Source of the DNA: Paenibacillus peoriae
GTDB taxonomy: Bacteria; Bacillota; Bacilli; Paenibacillales; Paenibacillaceae
NCBI RefSeq assembly: GCF_022531965.1
Contig: NZ_CP092831.1
Location: forward strand, 4,988,501 to 5,052,500
Length of the DNA: 64,000 nucleotides
Direction: 5' to 3'
Below, piece after piece: positions 20,009 to 30,000 of the stretch. Both the position numbers and the translations under genes were made by a program. The notes beneath the pieces were generated by a model. That model was not told the DNA's origin, did no database searches, and saw nothing but the letters and a program-made list of their open reading frames with translations. Position 1 is the stretch's first letter, and every line of letters begins with the position of its first letter.

Positions 20009-21742
20009 CTAGCCGTACAGCCGGGCGTAAAAACCTCCGAGCGCCAGCAGGTCCTGATGGCGGCCCCGCTCGACGACCGTCCCTTGGTTCATGACGGTAA
20101 TCAAATCCGCATGTTCCACGGTGCTGAGTCGGTGGGCGATCAGAATGGTGGTGCGCCCCTTCATCAATACGTTCAAGGCCTGCTGTACCCAATGCTGGGA
20201 TTCGTTATCCAGCGCGGAAGTCGCTTCGTCCAGCAGCAGAATCGGGGCGTTTTTGAGAATCGCCCGTGCGATCGCAATTCGCTGCCTTTGTCCGCCCGAC
20301 AACGACGCTCCTCTCTCTCCCACCGGCGTTTTATACTGTTCAGGAAGTTCCTGAATGAAATGGTGAGCGTACGCCGCTTTGGCCGCTTCGATCACTTCTT
20401 CATCCGTTGCATCCGGGTTGCCGTAGCGGATGTTTTCCTCAATCGTGCCGGTAAACAAGAATGGCTCCTGCGGAACGTATGCAATCTGCCTGCGGATTTC
20501 TTCCAGCGTGTAATGGCCGAACGGTTTGCCTTGGAGCAGGATTTCTCCGCTGTCCACAGGATAAAAGCCGAGCAGCAGCTTGATCAGCGTACTTTTGCCG
20601 CTGCCGCTGGTCCCCACGATAGCGGCGACCTGGCCGGGAAACACCTGCATGGAGATGTCGACAAGCACCTTTTTATCCGCCTGATAGGAAAATTCCACAT
20701 CGCGAAACTCCACCGCAGCCTCCGACACGAGCTCGCTGTGAGGAGATCCCAAACGCTCCGGTTCCTCTTCCTCTCTTAGTACCTCTTGAATCCGATGAGC
20801 GCCCGCGAGCGAATTTTGGGTCATCGACAGAACCATCCCCAAGTTCAACAAGGCATGCGTCAGATTCACTTGCAGAACCGCCAGGGCGGCGACGCTTCCC
20901 ATTCCCATCAGTCCGTAGGCATAAAGAAGACTGCCGATGACGATGATGCCGCAGAACGTGACGTAGCTGATAAAATGATTCACCGCAGCCTGCATGCCAT
21001 TCTTCTGCGCGGTTTGCCGAAGCGTCTGCGTCATTTGTTCGTTCAACGCCTCGTACTGGCCGTAAATCGTTCGGATGCGGAACAGCTTCACAATTTGAAT
21101 GCCGCCCATAAAATCTTTGAATTTTTCGGTCATTTTACCGAGCGTTAGCAAGCCTTGTTCGGACAAGGCGCGAATATCCCGCGCAAATTTCAGGCTGACC
21201 ACGGAGGACAGCAGCAGAATGACGAAGGATACGCCGGCAAACCGCCAATCGATCAACACCATGGAGACAATGGAGCCGATGCAAAAGACAACTTGAAGCA
21301 GCAAAACGAAGTAAACCTGCGAGAATGTAAACTCAACGGTCGTTACGTCGTTGTTCACCCGCGACAGCAAGTCCCCATGGTGCGTCTGCTCCAGGAATCT
21401 CGGCCGCACCCGGCACAGCTTGTCATAAAGACGTTCGCGGATATTCAGCACAGTCAGCTCGACACTGCGCTGGTTTAAGTAAATGAACCAGGGAGAAATC
21501 ACATTTTCCAGGAACAAGACCGCGCCCAAAATAATAAAGGCTTCCACCATCAGGGACGTATCCCGGGACACGGCGAAATCAACCAAGTTATGTACGACCA
21601 AGCTGAAGGCGATCAGGAACAATGTCTGGGTGAGCGCCGTCACGGCCAGGCCAATGGCGTACTGGGTTTTGCGCTTGCGGTTCATAAACATCAGCAAGTA
21701 GCCGAGTTCTTTCACTTGCGAGAGCCATCCGCCCTTTTTCAT
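20009..21742 (-). CDS. pmxD: ABC exporter half-transporter PmxD
   Basis: A 577-residue type I ABC exporter subunit: an N-terminal transmembrane domain (hydrophobic segments within about residues 20-300) fused to an ATPase domain with Walker A GTSGSGKST, signature LSGGQRQR, Walker B LLLDEATSALD and a switch His in IAHRLS. It overlaps the pmxC stop by four bases (ATGA) and has GGGAGG 10 bases before its ATG, so the two are translationally coupled and probably form a heterodimer. In the polymyxin locus this pair is known as the polymyxin export/self-protection transporter; the substrate here is inferred from that homology and from context. The 230-base gap after it (19779-20008) holds no supported gene and could contain a secondary promoter for pmxE, but I see no clear -35/-10 pair. 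Confidence 0.93.
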   Translation of the reverse strand: MKKGGWLSQVKELGYLLMFMNRKRKTQYAIGLAVTALTQTLFLIAFSLVVHNLVDFAVSRDTSLMVEAFIILGAVLFLENVISPWFIYLNQRSVELTVLNIRERLYDKLCRVRPRFLEQTHHGDLLSRVNNDVTTVEFTFSQVYFVLLLQVVFCIGSIVSMVLIDWRFAGVSFVILLLSSVVSLKFARDIRALSEQGLLTLGKMTEKFKDFMGGIQIVKLFRIRTIYGQYEALNEQMTQTLRQTAQKNGMQAAVNHFISYVTFCGIIVIGSLLYAYGLMGMGSVAALAVLQVNLTHALLNLGMVLSMTQNSLAGAHRIQEVLREEEEPERLGSPHSELVSEAAVEFRDVEFSYQADKKVLVDISMQVFPGQVAAIVGTSGSGKSTLIKLLLGFYPVDSGEILLQGKPFGHYTLEEIRRQIAYVPQEPFLFTGTIEENIRYGNPDATDEEVIEAAKAAYAHHFIQELPEQYKTPVGERGASLSGGQRQRIAIARAILKNAPILLLDEATSALDNESQHWVQQALNVLMKGRTTILIAHRLSTVEHADLITVMNQGTVVERGRHQDLLALGGFYARLYG

Positions 21743-23565
21743 GTGTACGCCACCTCCCTGCGTTCGGCAGACTCAGTAAATTCCTGATAGTACGACTGGG
21801 CGTACAGTCCCTTCATCTTCAACAATTGTTCATGAGTGCCCTTTTCAACAATACTCCCCTGTTCCATGACCCAAATTTCGTCGGCGTTTTGTACTGTAGA
21901 AAGCCGGTGGGCAATAACCATCGTCGTTCTCTGCTTCATCAATACGCCCAGCGCTTCCTGAACCGCGCTTTCCGACTCCGGATCAAGAGCCGACGTTGGC
22001 TCGTCCAGCAGCAGAACGGGAGCATCCTTCAGAAAAGCCCGGGCCATTGCAATGCGCTGGCGCTGCCCGCCGGACAAAAAGCCTCCGCGCTCTCCGACAT
22101 ACGTCTGGTAGCCGTCGGGCAGCTGCATAATGAAGGAATGCGCCTGAGCGGCTTTGGCGGCTTCGATAATCTCGTCCATCGACGCTACTTCCCGCCCGTA
22201 GCCGATATTTTCAGCGATCGTGCCGCTAAACAAATATGAATCCTGGGTTACCACGGAAAAATGCGACCGAAGCTGCTCCGGATCGGCGCCGTGGATCAGG
22301 CTGCCGAACACGCGGATCTCGCCCTGGTCCTCCGGAAGCGGATAAAAGCCGTATACAAGCTTAAACACCGTGCTCTTCCCTCCGCCGCTCGCTCCGACAA
22401 GCGCGATCGTCTTCCCTTCCGGCACAGAGAAGCTAACATTCCGCAGGATCGGGGATCTCTCCTCATACCCGAAGGTTACGTTCTGAAACTCGATGGGGGA
22501 GGCGCTCGCTTTCGGAAGCGAACGGCCATTTTCCGTTTCGGTCGGCTGCTCGACGATTTCGGAGACCCTTCTCAGGGCACCGGCCATTTCGAACGTCCGC
22601 GTGATGAGCTCGGGAATATGCTCCAGCGGCTCCAGACACAGATTCAGCAAGTACAGGAAGGCGATCAGCTCCCCCGCGCCTAGCTGCCCTTTGTAGATCA
22701 AATAGCTTCCGTAACTGACGGCGAAAATGATCGGGCTGATCATCAGCGTGGAAAGCAGCGGGTTGACCCAGGCTTCCCGCTTTTTCACGGCCAGCTTTTT
22801 TTGAGCCGTCAATTGCAGCAGCACTTGGTAGGAGCGAGATAACATGCCGGATAGCAGGTAGCTTTTTACAATAGGCATACCTCCAAGTGTATCCTGGAGG
22901 TTGACGTTCATTCGGCCCATGTTCGCCTGGGCTTCCTCCGTCAACCGCTCCAACTGCTTGCCGATCCATTGGGAAACCAGCAGCGCTACGGGAAATAACA
23001 GCAGGCTGTACAGCATCAGCTCCCATTGGAGGTAGATCAAATAAGTGAAACAGCCGATGAACAACAGCGGATGATAAAACCACTGGGCGAGGTCCCGAAT
23101 CATAAACTGCTGGATGAGCTGCAGGTCGTTGTTGATCCGCGACAATACGTCGCCGGAGTGCTGCTTTTCCAAATAGGAGACCGGGAGTTTGCCGATATGA
23201 CGCATGACATGGTTGCGGATATCCTGCACCGCAGAGGCGCTGCTTCGCTCCACGCCGAAGCTCATGAAAAACTTCGCCGGCACACCGATCAAGATGACCA
23301 CAAAGACCGTGTACACGATTTGCAGAACGATTGGCCCCGCCCCCTTCTCGGCCTGGGTGGTCAGCTGCTCGATCAAACTTCCCGTCCATATCTCAATAAC
23401 GGCGGCGGCAATCGCGGACAAGACACCGACGATCATCCAGCCTTTGTGACGGCTTACATAGGACATCAACCAGCGGAACGCTTTCCAGGCGGCGTAAGCG
23501 GTTTGACGCTTGGAAGGCGCCGCTGTGCCTTGTTCTAGAACAGACGGCTGGCGGTCAGCTTCCAT
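21739..23565 (-). CDS. pmxC: ABC exporter half-transporter PmxC
   Basis: A 608-residue ABC exporter subunit with six predicted membrane segments in the first about 330 residues and an ATPase domain with Walker A GASGGGKST, signature LSGGQRQR, Walker B LLLDEPTSALD and IAHRLS. It begins inside the end of pmxB (11-base overlap, GGAGG about 12 bases upstream) and its stop overlaps the pmxD start. This arrangement implies one transcript pmxA-B-C-D(-E). Both halves have complete ATP-binding motifs, so neither looks like a degenerate site. Likely role: export of the finished cationic lipopeptide across the membrane together with PmxD, inferred from the known pmx locus. Confidence 0.93.
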   Translation of the reverse strand: MEADRQPSVLEQGTAAPSKRQTAYAAWKAFRWLMSYVSRHKGWMIVGVLSAIAAAVIEIWTGSLIEQLTTQAEKGAGPIVLQIVYTVFVVILIGVPAKFFMSFGVERSSASAVQDIRNHVMRHIGKLPVSYLEKQHSGDVLSRINNDLQLIQQFMIRDLAQWFYHPLLFIGCFTYLIYLQWELMLYSLLLFPVALLVSQWIGKQLERLTEEAQANMGRMNVNLQDTLGGMPIVKSYLLSGMLSRSYQVLLQLTAQKKLAVKKREAWVNPLLSTLMISPIIFAVSYGSYLIYKGQLGAGELIAFLYLLNLCLEPLEHIPELITRTFEMAGALRRVSEIVEQPTETENGRSLPKASASPIEFQNVTFGYEERSPILRNVSFSVPEGKTIALVGASGGGKSTVFKLVYGFYPLPEDQGEIRVFGSLIHGADPEQLRSHFSVVTQDSYLFSGTIAENIGYGREVASMDEIIEAAKAAQAHSFIMQLPDGYQTYVGERGGFLSGGQRQRIAMARAFLKDAPVLLLDEPTSALDPESESAVQEALGVLMKQRTTMVIAHRLSTVQNADEIWVMEQGSIVEKGTHEQLLKMKGLYAQSYYQEFTESAERREVAYT

Positions 23566-26500
23566 GCAGTACCCCGGCCTCCGCTTCGATCTGCCGCTTG
23601 ACTTGCTCTAAGATGTCCCGGATGACGACGGCCGTTTCTTCCACGCGCGCGAGTTCCAGCAATTCCTCGTGCGCACCCTCCAGCCGGTAATCGGCGTAAG
23701 CTTGCGTCGTTGCCCCCCGCCAGGAAGGCAATTGGTGCTCCAGGCGGAACGCTTCGCTGTCCTTCGCAATCAGTTCGTAAATCCGGGCCGGGATCGTGCC
23801 GGAATTAATAAGCTGCGCTTCGTACGCCAAGGTCGCTTTGACCTTCCGATGAACCCGCTCCCGCACGAGCGGGTTGCTCATTAATTCCTTCTCTTCTTCG
23901 TCGAAATCGGCAAGCATTTCTTCAAGCTCTTTCTCCGACGTTTCGGAAGACGTCAGCGTGTCCTTAATCCACGAGTCCACCATGAGCACGTCCGTTACGG
24001 AATAGCCTCTTTTCTCCATCGTTTTGGCTACCTCGAACGTCAGGTTGCCTCCAAAGCAGTAGCCGAGCAGCACGTAAGGTCCTTCCGGCTGGATGCGGAC
24101 GATCTCGTCCACATAACGGTTCAGCATGGCCTCGTAATCGACGGCATCGTCGATAAAATCAATGCCGTAGAGCACGAACCCGCCGTCGAGCCTGCTTGCA
24201 AGCTCTCGATAACCGATGCCAAAGCCGCTGCCCGGAGGGAAGCAGAACACGTTCAGATCTCCTGCTTTATTCAACTTAATGAAGGAGTCTCCCCCTTTAT
24301 CCAGGCCCTGATCCCCCTCTCCGAAAGCCATGGCCTCAACGGTTACATGATGGAATTGGCGGTTCAGCGGTATCTCAATGCCCGTTTCATCGTAAACGGC
24401 TTGAACGAGCCTCATCAGACTTAACGAATTGCCACCCAACTCAAAAAAGTTATCCTTTACGCCGACCTGCGGAACGCCAAGCGTATCCTGCCAGACGCGG
24501 GCGATCTTCATTTCGAGCAGCGTTCTCGGCGCGACATATTCCGTTCCTCCGTCCGCGGCTTCCTCCGGCGCGGGCAGCGCTTTGCGGTCGATTTTCCCGT
24601 TCGGGGTCAGCGGCATCCGCGAAAGCTGCACGAGGTACGAAGGAATCATATAACCCGGAAGCTGCTTGGCGAGCTCCTCTTTGAGTTCATTCGCCGCCAG
24701 CCTCGTTTCTGCGACGTAATAAGCGACAAGTTGCTTATGGCCGTTCGCGTCGTCGCAGTCGAGCACCTTGGCTTCTTGCACGGCGGCGATCTTCAGCAGC
24801 TGCGTCTCGATTTCGTCCAGCTCGATCCGGTACCCGCGGATTTTCACCTGGTGGTCGATCCGGCCCAGGTATTCGATGTTGCCGTCCGGCAGCCAAGCCG
24901 CCAAGTCACCCGAGCGGTACAGTTTCTCCCCCTCCGCAAACGGGGAATCGACGAACTTCTCCGCCGTCAGATCCGGACGGTTCAGGTATCCTCTCGCAAG
25001 GCCTTCCCCGGCCACGTACATTTCGCCCGCTACGCCAATCGGCACAGGGCGGCGGTTTTCATCCAGGACGTACACCTTCAGCGTCGGGATCGGCTTGCCG
25101 ATATTACTCTTCGCCGCCTCCATTTCGACCCACGTGATTTCCTTATATGTCACGTGAACCGTCGTCTCGGTAATGCCGTACATATTGATCAGCTTCGTCT
25201 CCGGGTACTTCGTCTTGAAGCCCTTGAGCAGCAGCGGACTCAGCGCTTCGCCCCCAAAGATGACGTTGCGAATCCGCAGATCGTACGGATGGTCCGCCAA
25301 GACCTTACGCAGCAGCTGGTAGAAGTACGTTGGCGTCTGGTTCAAAATCGTGACCTGTTCGCGGCCCAGCAGCGCCAGGAAATCGGCCGGATTTTTCGCC
25401 GTCAGCGGCGGTACGATGACCAGCTTGCCTCCGTTCAGCAGCGCTCCGTACATTTCCCAGACAGAGAAATCGAAGCAGAACGAGTGGAACAGCGTCCACG
25501 TGTCGGACGGCCCAAAGTCGAACAGGTTCTTGTCGTTGAACAGGAGGCGCACGACGTTCTTATGCTCGATCAGCGTTCCTTTCGGTCTGCCGGTCGTTCC
25601 CGACGTGTAGATGACATATGCCAGGTTGCCCGGCCCGGAAATCGGCTCCAGGTTCGAAGCGTCCAGCGCATCGGCGGAGTCCGCCCCTCTGTCGCCCCAA
25701 ACGAAATCGTCCAATTCGAGGCGCGTTCCTGCGAAGTCGGTCTTCTCATGCAGATGCTTCTGAATCAGCAATAACGGCGCGCCCGAATCCTCAATCATGA
25801 AGCGGATGCGCTCCTCCGGGTAGTCGGGATCGACAGGCACGTAGGCTCCGCCCGCTTTGAGAATCGCCAGAATGCCGACGACCATATCGAGCGAGCGTTC
25901 GGCCAGAATCGCTACCAGCTGATCCGCTTCTACTCCCGTCTTTCGCAGCTTCCGCGCAAGGCGGTTGGATCGCTCGTTCAGCTCGCGGTAGGTCAGCTGC
26001 CGCTCGTTCATGACGGCGGCCACGTTGTCCGGGTAAAGCTCCGCCTGTTCTTCGAACAAGCCGTAAATCGTTTTCCCCCGCTCGAACCCGGTTTCGGTGT
26101 CATTAAATCGCTTCAGCAGCGTCTCCCTCTCGTCTGGGGACAGCACATCGGCTTGTCCGAGCTCCAGATCCGGCTGAAATAAAAGCACGGACAGCAGCCG
26201 AACAAGATGGTCGGCCGCCTGGTCCACAAATGCCCGCTCGTACCGCTGCCCGTCAAAGCTTATTTCCAGCTCAATGGAGTGGTTTTGACGGTCGAAGCGA
26301 AAAACCGTATCGGCCGCCACCCGGTTACCCAGCGGTTCCGGATGAATCGGGGCGAAGGATGCGACGGTGTTGACGACCGGGAGGCCGTCCCCCGTATAGT
26401 CCAGATGGAGCGGCTCCACCATTTTCCGAAAAGGCAGGTGCTGATGCTCCAGCGCCTCGCCGATGGAAGCTTTGATGCCCCCGAGCAGCGTTTTCAGCGT

Positions 26501-26863
26501 AGTCTGGCGGCTTACGGACGTCTTGATCACCAAGATGTCATGCGGCGGCGGAGTCCCGTCGGGGTCTGCGCTATAAGAAGGCATGCCGACCAGCACTTGG
26601 TCCCGCCCGGTATATTTGAACAGCAGGCTTTTTACTCCTGCCAAAACAATCATGTACAAAGCCAAATCCGAACCGTTGGCGAGGCAAATGATTCTCTCCG
26701 AGAGTTCGCTCGGCAGAGTACGGTGAAGCAAACCCGGCTCGGCCGCAGCTTCCCCGTCGGCGTATAATTTGGAGGATTGACTGTAGGGAAGGAAGCTCAG
26801 GCTGTCATCGGCGTCAAACTTGCCGCTCCAGTACCGTTCTTCCTTTTCAAACAAAGATTTCAT
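23555..26863 (-). CDS. pmxB: Polymyxin synthetase PmxB (module 10 and TE)
   Basis: The 1102-residue terminating synthetase. Residues 1 to about 250 are only the C-terminal lobe of a condensation domain: there is no HHxxxDG motif. Then come A10 (core near 465, code DFWNIGMVH, threonine), T10 (GGNSL near 809) and a thioesterase. The TE nucleophile motif reads GYCFGG, with Cys936 where Ser is usual. An Asp in the VDSW motif and a His in EGAHEE are plausible triad partners. In polymyxins the TE releases the chain by forming an amide between the Dab4 side chain and the Thr10 carboxyl. The complete C domain at the end of PmxA most likely performs the Dab9-Thr10 condensation. The start ATG has GGGGAGG five bases upstream. 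The gene follows pmxA after a 154-base gap with two hairpins and overlaps pmxC by 11 bases. Confidence 0.95.
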   Translation of the reverse strand: MKSLFEKEERYWSGKFDADDSLSFLPYSQSSKLYADGEAAAEPGLLHRTLPSELSERIICLANGSDLALYMIVLAGVKSLLFKYTGRDQVLVGMPSYSADPDGTPPPHDILVIKTSVSRQTTLKTLLGGIKASIGEALEHQHLPFRKMVEPLHLDYTGDGLPVVNTVASFAPIHPEPLGNRVAADTVFRFDRQNHSIELEISFDGQRYERAFVDQAADHLVRLLSVLLFQPDLELGQADVLSPDERETLLKRFNDTETGFERGKTIYGLFEEQAELYPDNVAAVMNERQLTYRELNERSNRLARKLRKTGVEADQLVAILAERSLDMVVGILAILKAGGAYVPVDPDYPEERIRFMIEDSGAPLLLIQKHLHEKTDFAGTRLELDDFVWGDRGADSADALDASNLEPISGPGNLAYVIYTSGTTGRPKGTLIEHKNVVRLLFNDKNLFDFGPSDTWTLFHSFCFDFSVWEMYGALLNGGKLVIVPPLTAKNPADFLALLGREQVTILNQTPTYFYQLLRKVLADHPYDLRIRNVIFGGEALSPLLLKGFKTKYPETKLINMYGITETTVHVTYKEITWVEMEAAKSNIGKPIPTLKVYVLDENRRPVPIGVAGEMYVAGEGLARGYLNRPDLTAEKFVDSPFAEGEKLYRSGDLAAWLPDGNIEYLGRIDHQVKIRGYRIELDEIETQLLKIAAVQEAKVLDCDDANGHKQLVAYYVAETRLAANELKEELAKQLPGYMIPSYLVQLSRMPLTPNGKIDRKALPAPEEAADGGTEYVAPRTLLEMKIARVWQDTLGVPQVGVKDNFFELGGNSLSLMRLVQAVYDETGIEIPLNRQFHHVTVEAMAFGEGDQGLDKGGDSFIKLNKAGDLNVFCFPPGSGFGIGYRELASRLDGGFVLYGIDFIDDAVDYEAMLNRYVDEIVRIQPEGPYVLLGYCFGGNLTFEVAKTMEKRGYSVTDVLMVDSWIKDTLTSSETSEKELEEMLADFDEEEKELMSNPLVRERVHRKVKATLAYEAQLINSGTIPARIYELIAKDSEAFRLEHQLPSWRGATTQAYADYRLEGAHEELLELARVEETAVVIRDILEQVKRQIEAEAGVLHGS
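24795..26065 (-). repeat. Thr A-domain block, copy in pmxB
   Basis: Third near-identical copy of the threonine adenylation segment also found at about 13950-15222 (pmxE) and 35300-36572 (pmxA). Unlike those two, the similarity does not extend through the carrier domain. Confidence 0.8.
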
Positions 26864-26901
26864 TTGTACCTCCCCTAAAAATGAAGTGACCGCATGCCCC
26901 G

Positions 26902-26936
26902 GCGCAGGTCCGAAAAAGCATGCTTTCGGCCTGCGC
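26902..26936 (-). repeat. Hairpin between pmxA and pmxB
   Basis: Inverted repeat with outer arms GCGCAGG/CCTGCGC and inner arms CCGAAA/TTTCGG, a one-base bulge and an 8-base loop. It has no T-run after it, so it is not a classical terminator. It lies about 40 bases before the pmxB start and could act in RNA processing, stability or attenuation (inference). Confidence 0.6.
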
Positions 26937-26976
26937 GTTTACGGGCTTGGACGTTGTTCGCCGTCTTCCTTGGGAT

Positions 26977-27009
26977 GCGCGCCGCTTTCGCTTGACGGCG
27001 GAGGCGCGC
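26977..27009 (-). repeat. Hairpin just after pmxA stop
   Basis: GCGCGCC/GGCGCGC arms separated by 19 bases, starting 8 bases beyond the pmxA stop codon. There is no following T-run. It may be a weak or processed 3' structure that tunes the amount of pmxBCDE message (inference). Confidence 0.5.
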
Positions 27010-27017
27010 TTGTAGGA

Positions 27018-30000
27018 TTAGAACGCGAATTCGATCGTATCGACGGCACTCTTTGCGCCTGCCGCCGGTTTATGACATTCAATCCGGCTTAACTCGAGTT
27101 GTGGATTTTCCGCAATTTGAGACAGTACCCGCAGGTAATCCTCGGTCAAGGTGCGGATCATCGCTTCTTTGAACAGCTTGGTGGCGTAGAAGAAGCCCCC
27201 GCTCAGCGCCCCGTTGTTTTCATACATAAACAGCGTCAGATCGAACTTCGCTTCTTCCAAATGGTCAAGCTCGTAAGTCTTCAGGCTGACCCCTTCCAGC
27301 TCGGCGTCTCGTTCTTCGATATTTTGCAAGTCGAAAACGGCATCGAACAGCGGGAAGCGGCCCGGCTCCCGCTTCACATTCAAACGCTCCACCAGATCCT
27401 CGAATGGATAATCCTGGTTCTCGAAAGCACCCAAAGCCGTTTCCTTCACTTCTTCCAGGTAGGACAAGAACGTTTTGTCGCCCGACGGACGATTGCGGAT
27501 CGCCAGCGTATTGACAAACATCCCGATGACCGGTTCCAAATCGGCGTTCGTTCTTCCCGCCACCGGGGTGCCCACGACCAAGTCCTCCTGCCCGCTGTAC
27601 TTGGACAGCAGCACGGTATAAGCCGCAAGCAGCACCATGAACAGCGTGCTTTCACGCTCGGCCGCCAATTCGCGCAGCCGCGCAGAGAGAGAAGCTTCGA
27701 CGTCGAACTCCAGATGCGCGCCTTCGTAGCTGCGAGCCGCAGACCGTTCGTAGTCCATCGGCAGGTCCGCCGTCGGCAACTCGCCTTCGAAGGTTTGCAG
27801 CCAGTACGCTTCCTGCCGCCCAATCCGCTCTCGGTGGGCCTTCGACTGCTGCCAAACGGCATAATCCTTGTATTGAATGCGCAGTGGCGGCAGTTCTTCC
27901 CCGGCGTAGAAACTCGAGAACTCATCGATCACAATCGCCATCGATACGCCGTCGGACACCATATGGTGCATGTCGAAAAGGAGAATATGCAGGTTCGGCT
28001 CCAGCTCGATGACCCCGGCGCGCAGCAGCGGCGGCTTGCCGAGATCAAACGGATGAACGAAGCTGCGGACGATCTGCTCGATTTGAGCCGCATCCTCTTT
28101 ATCCGCTTGATGATGCTCGATAGCAAAATCGACCTGCGGGTAAATCCGCTGAACCGCTTCGGCCTTCACGATTTCAAAACCGGTGCGCAGCGATTCATGC
28201 CGTGTTATCAATTTCCGCAAGGCGGCTTCCAACCGGTCTAAGTCAAACTCGCCTTCCACCTGCACCAGCTCCGGCATGTTGTAAAGCTGATCCGCTCCAT
28301 CCAGCGTGTGCTGAATGAACAGCCGTTTCTGCGCGGAGGACAGAGGGTAGTACTCTCTCTCCTCCGCTTGAGGAATGGCCTCATGCTCCCGCCGTTCCAT
28401 CCGGGCGATCGCCTCGGCCATCGCCGCAATCGTCGAGTGACGGAATACGTCGCGCAGCGGCAGGTTGACGTTTAATTCCTTAAATACCTTGCCCGCCAGC
28501 GTCGTCGCCCGCAGGGAGTGGCCGCCGATGTCGAAGAAGTTGTCGTGAACGCCAATCTCCTTCGCAAGCCCCAGCACCTCCTGCCAAATCGCCGCCAGCT
28601 TCGTTTCCAGCTCATTGCGCGGTGCGATGTACTCCGTTCCGCTTCCCGCTTCCCCTTCCGGCGCCGGTAGCGCCTTCCGGTCAATCTTTCCGTTCGGCGT
28701 CAGAGGCAGGCGCTCCATCTCCACGAAGTACGACGGGATCATGTACCCCGGCAGCTCCTGCGCCAGCGCGCCGCGCAGATCGTTCACTGCCAGCTCCGCT
28801 CCGGTATCCGGTGTGTAATACGCGCATAGCGCCTTCTGCCCGTTCGCGTCACTTCGAACCAGCACCACCGCTTCGCGCACGCCTTCCACCCGCAGCAGCT
28901 GCGACTCGATCTCGCCCGTCTCGATCCGGTACCCCCGAATTTTCGCCTGGTTGTCGATCCGGCCGATGAAGTCCACGTTGCCGTCTTCCATCCACCGCGC
29001 CAAGTCTCCCGTGCGGTACAACCGCTCGCCCGCGGCGAACGGGCTGTCTACGAACTTCTCTTCTGTCAGCCCCGGACGGTTCAAGTACCCGCGAGCTACC
29101 CCGACTCCGCCGATAACCAGCTCGCCCAGCACCCCGACCGGCACCGGATTCAGGTGCGCATCCACGATGTAGAATTTCGCATTCAGCCACGCTCTGCCGA
29201 TCGGCACATGGCCTGTCTGCGGCAGCTTCGTCAGCGGCTCGTCGTAGAAACTTGAGTCGATCGCCGCTTCCGTCACGCCGTATGCGTTGATGATCCGGAA
29301 CAACGAGCCGAAGCGTTCCTGCAAGGTCCGGTAATCCGCCACGCTGCAGCTGTCCGAGCTCGTGATCAACAGCTCCATCCAGCTCATATCCAGCCGCTGC
29401 TCGTGCACGTACTCCAGGAACGGCACGATCAGCGCCGGCGTCGATTCGAAGATCGTCACTTGCTGCTGGCTGATCCAGTAGTGCAGACGAGACGGATCGA
29501 TCCGGTCGTCCTTCGGCACAATCACCATCGTGCCTCCGTTGTACAGCGCCCGCGCGATATCTCCCACGAACACGTCGAACGAGAAGCTTGCGAGCTGCAG
29601 CAGCCGCACCGGGAACTGATCCAACCGGTATTCCCGCCGGTAGCCCGCCGCCGTGTTCACCAGGCTGCGGTGCTCGATCATCACGCCCTTCGGCTTGCCC
29701 GTCGTTCCCGACGTATAGATCACGTACGCCAGATCCTCCGGACGGGCTTCATGGAAGCTGTCGGTGCCAACATTCTGATGGCTCTCATCGCCGTCGTCCA
29801 CAGTATCCGTCAGCTTGCCGGAGACTATGCCCGAGCCAATCGGCGCATTCGCCCGCTCCTCGCTGTACGACGCTTCGTCGTCCAGGTACAGCACCGCCGC
29901 CAGCGCCAGCTCCTCTTCGTCAAGCCAGGCTTCAGCACGCTCTCGCAGCGCCGTTTGCGTCAGCAGCACCTTCGCTCCGCTGTCTTCGAGCATGAACCGC

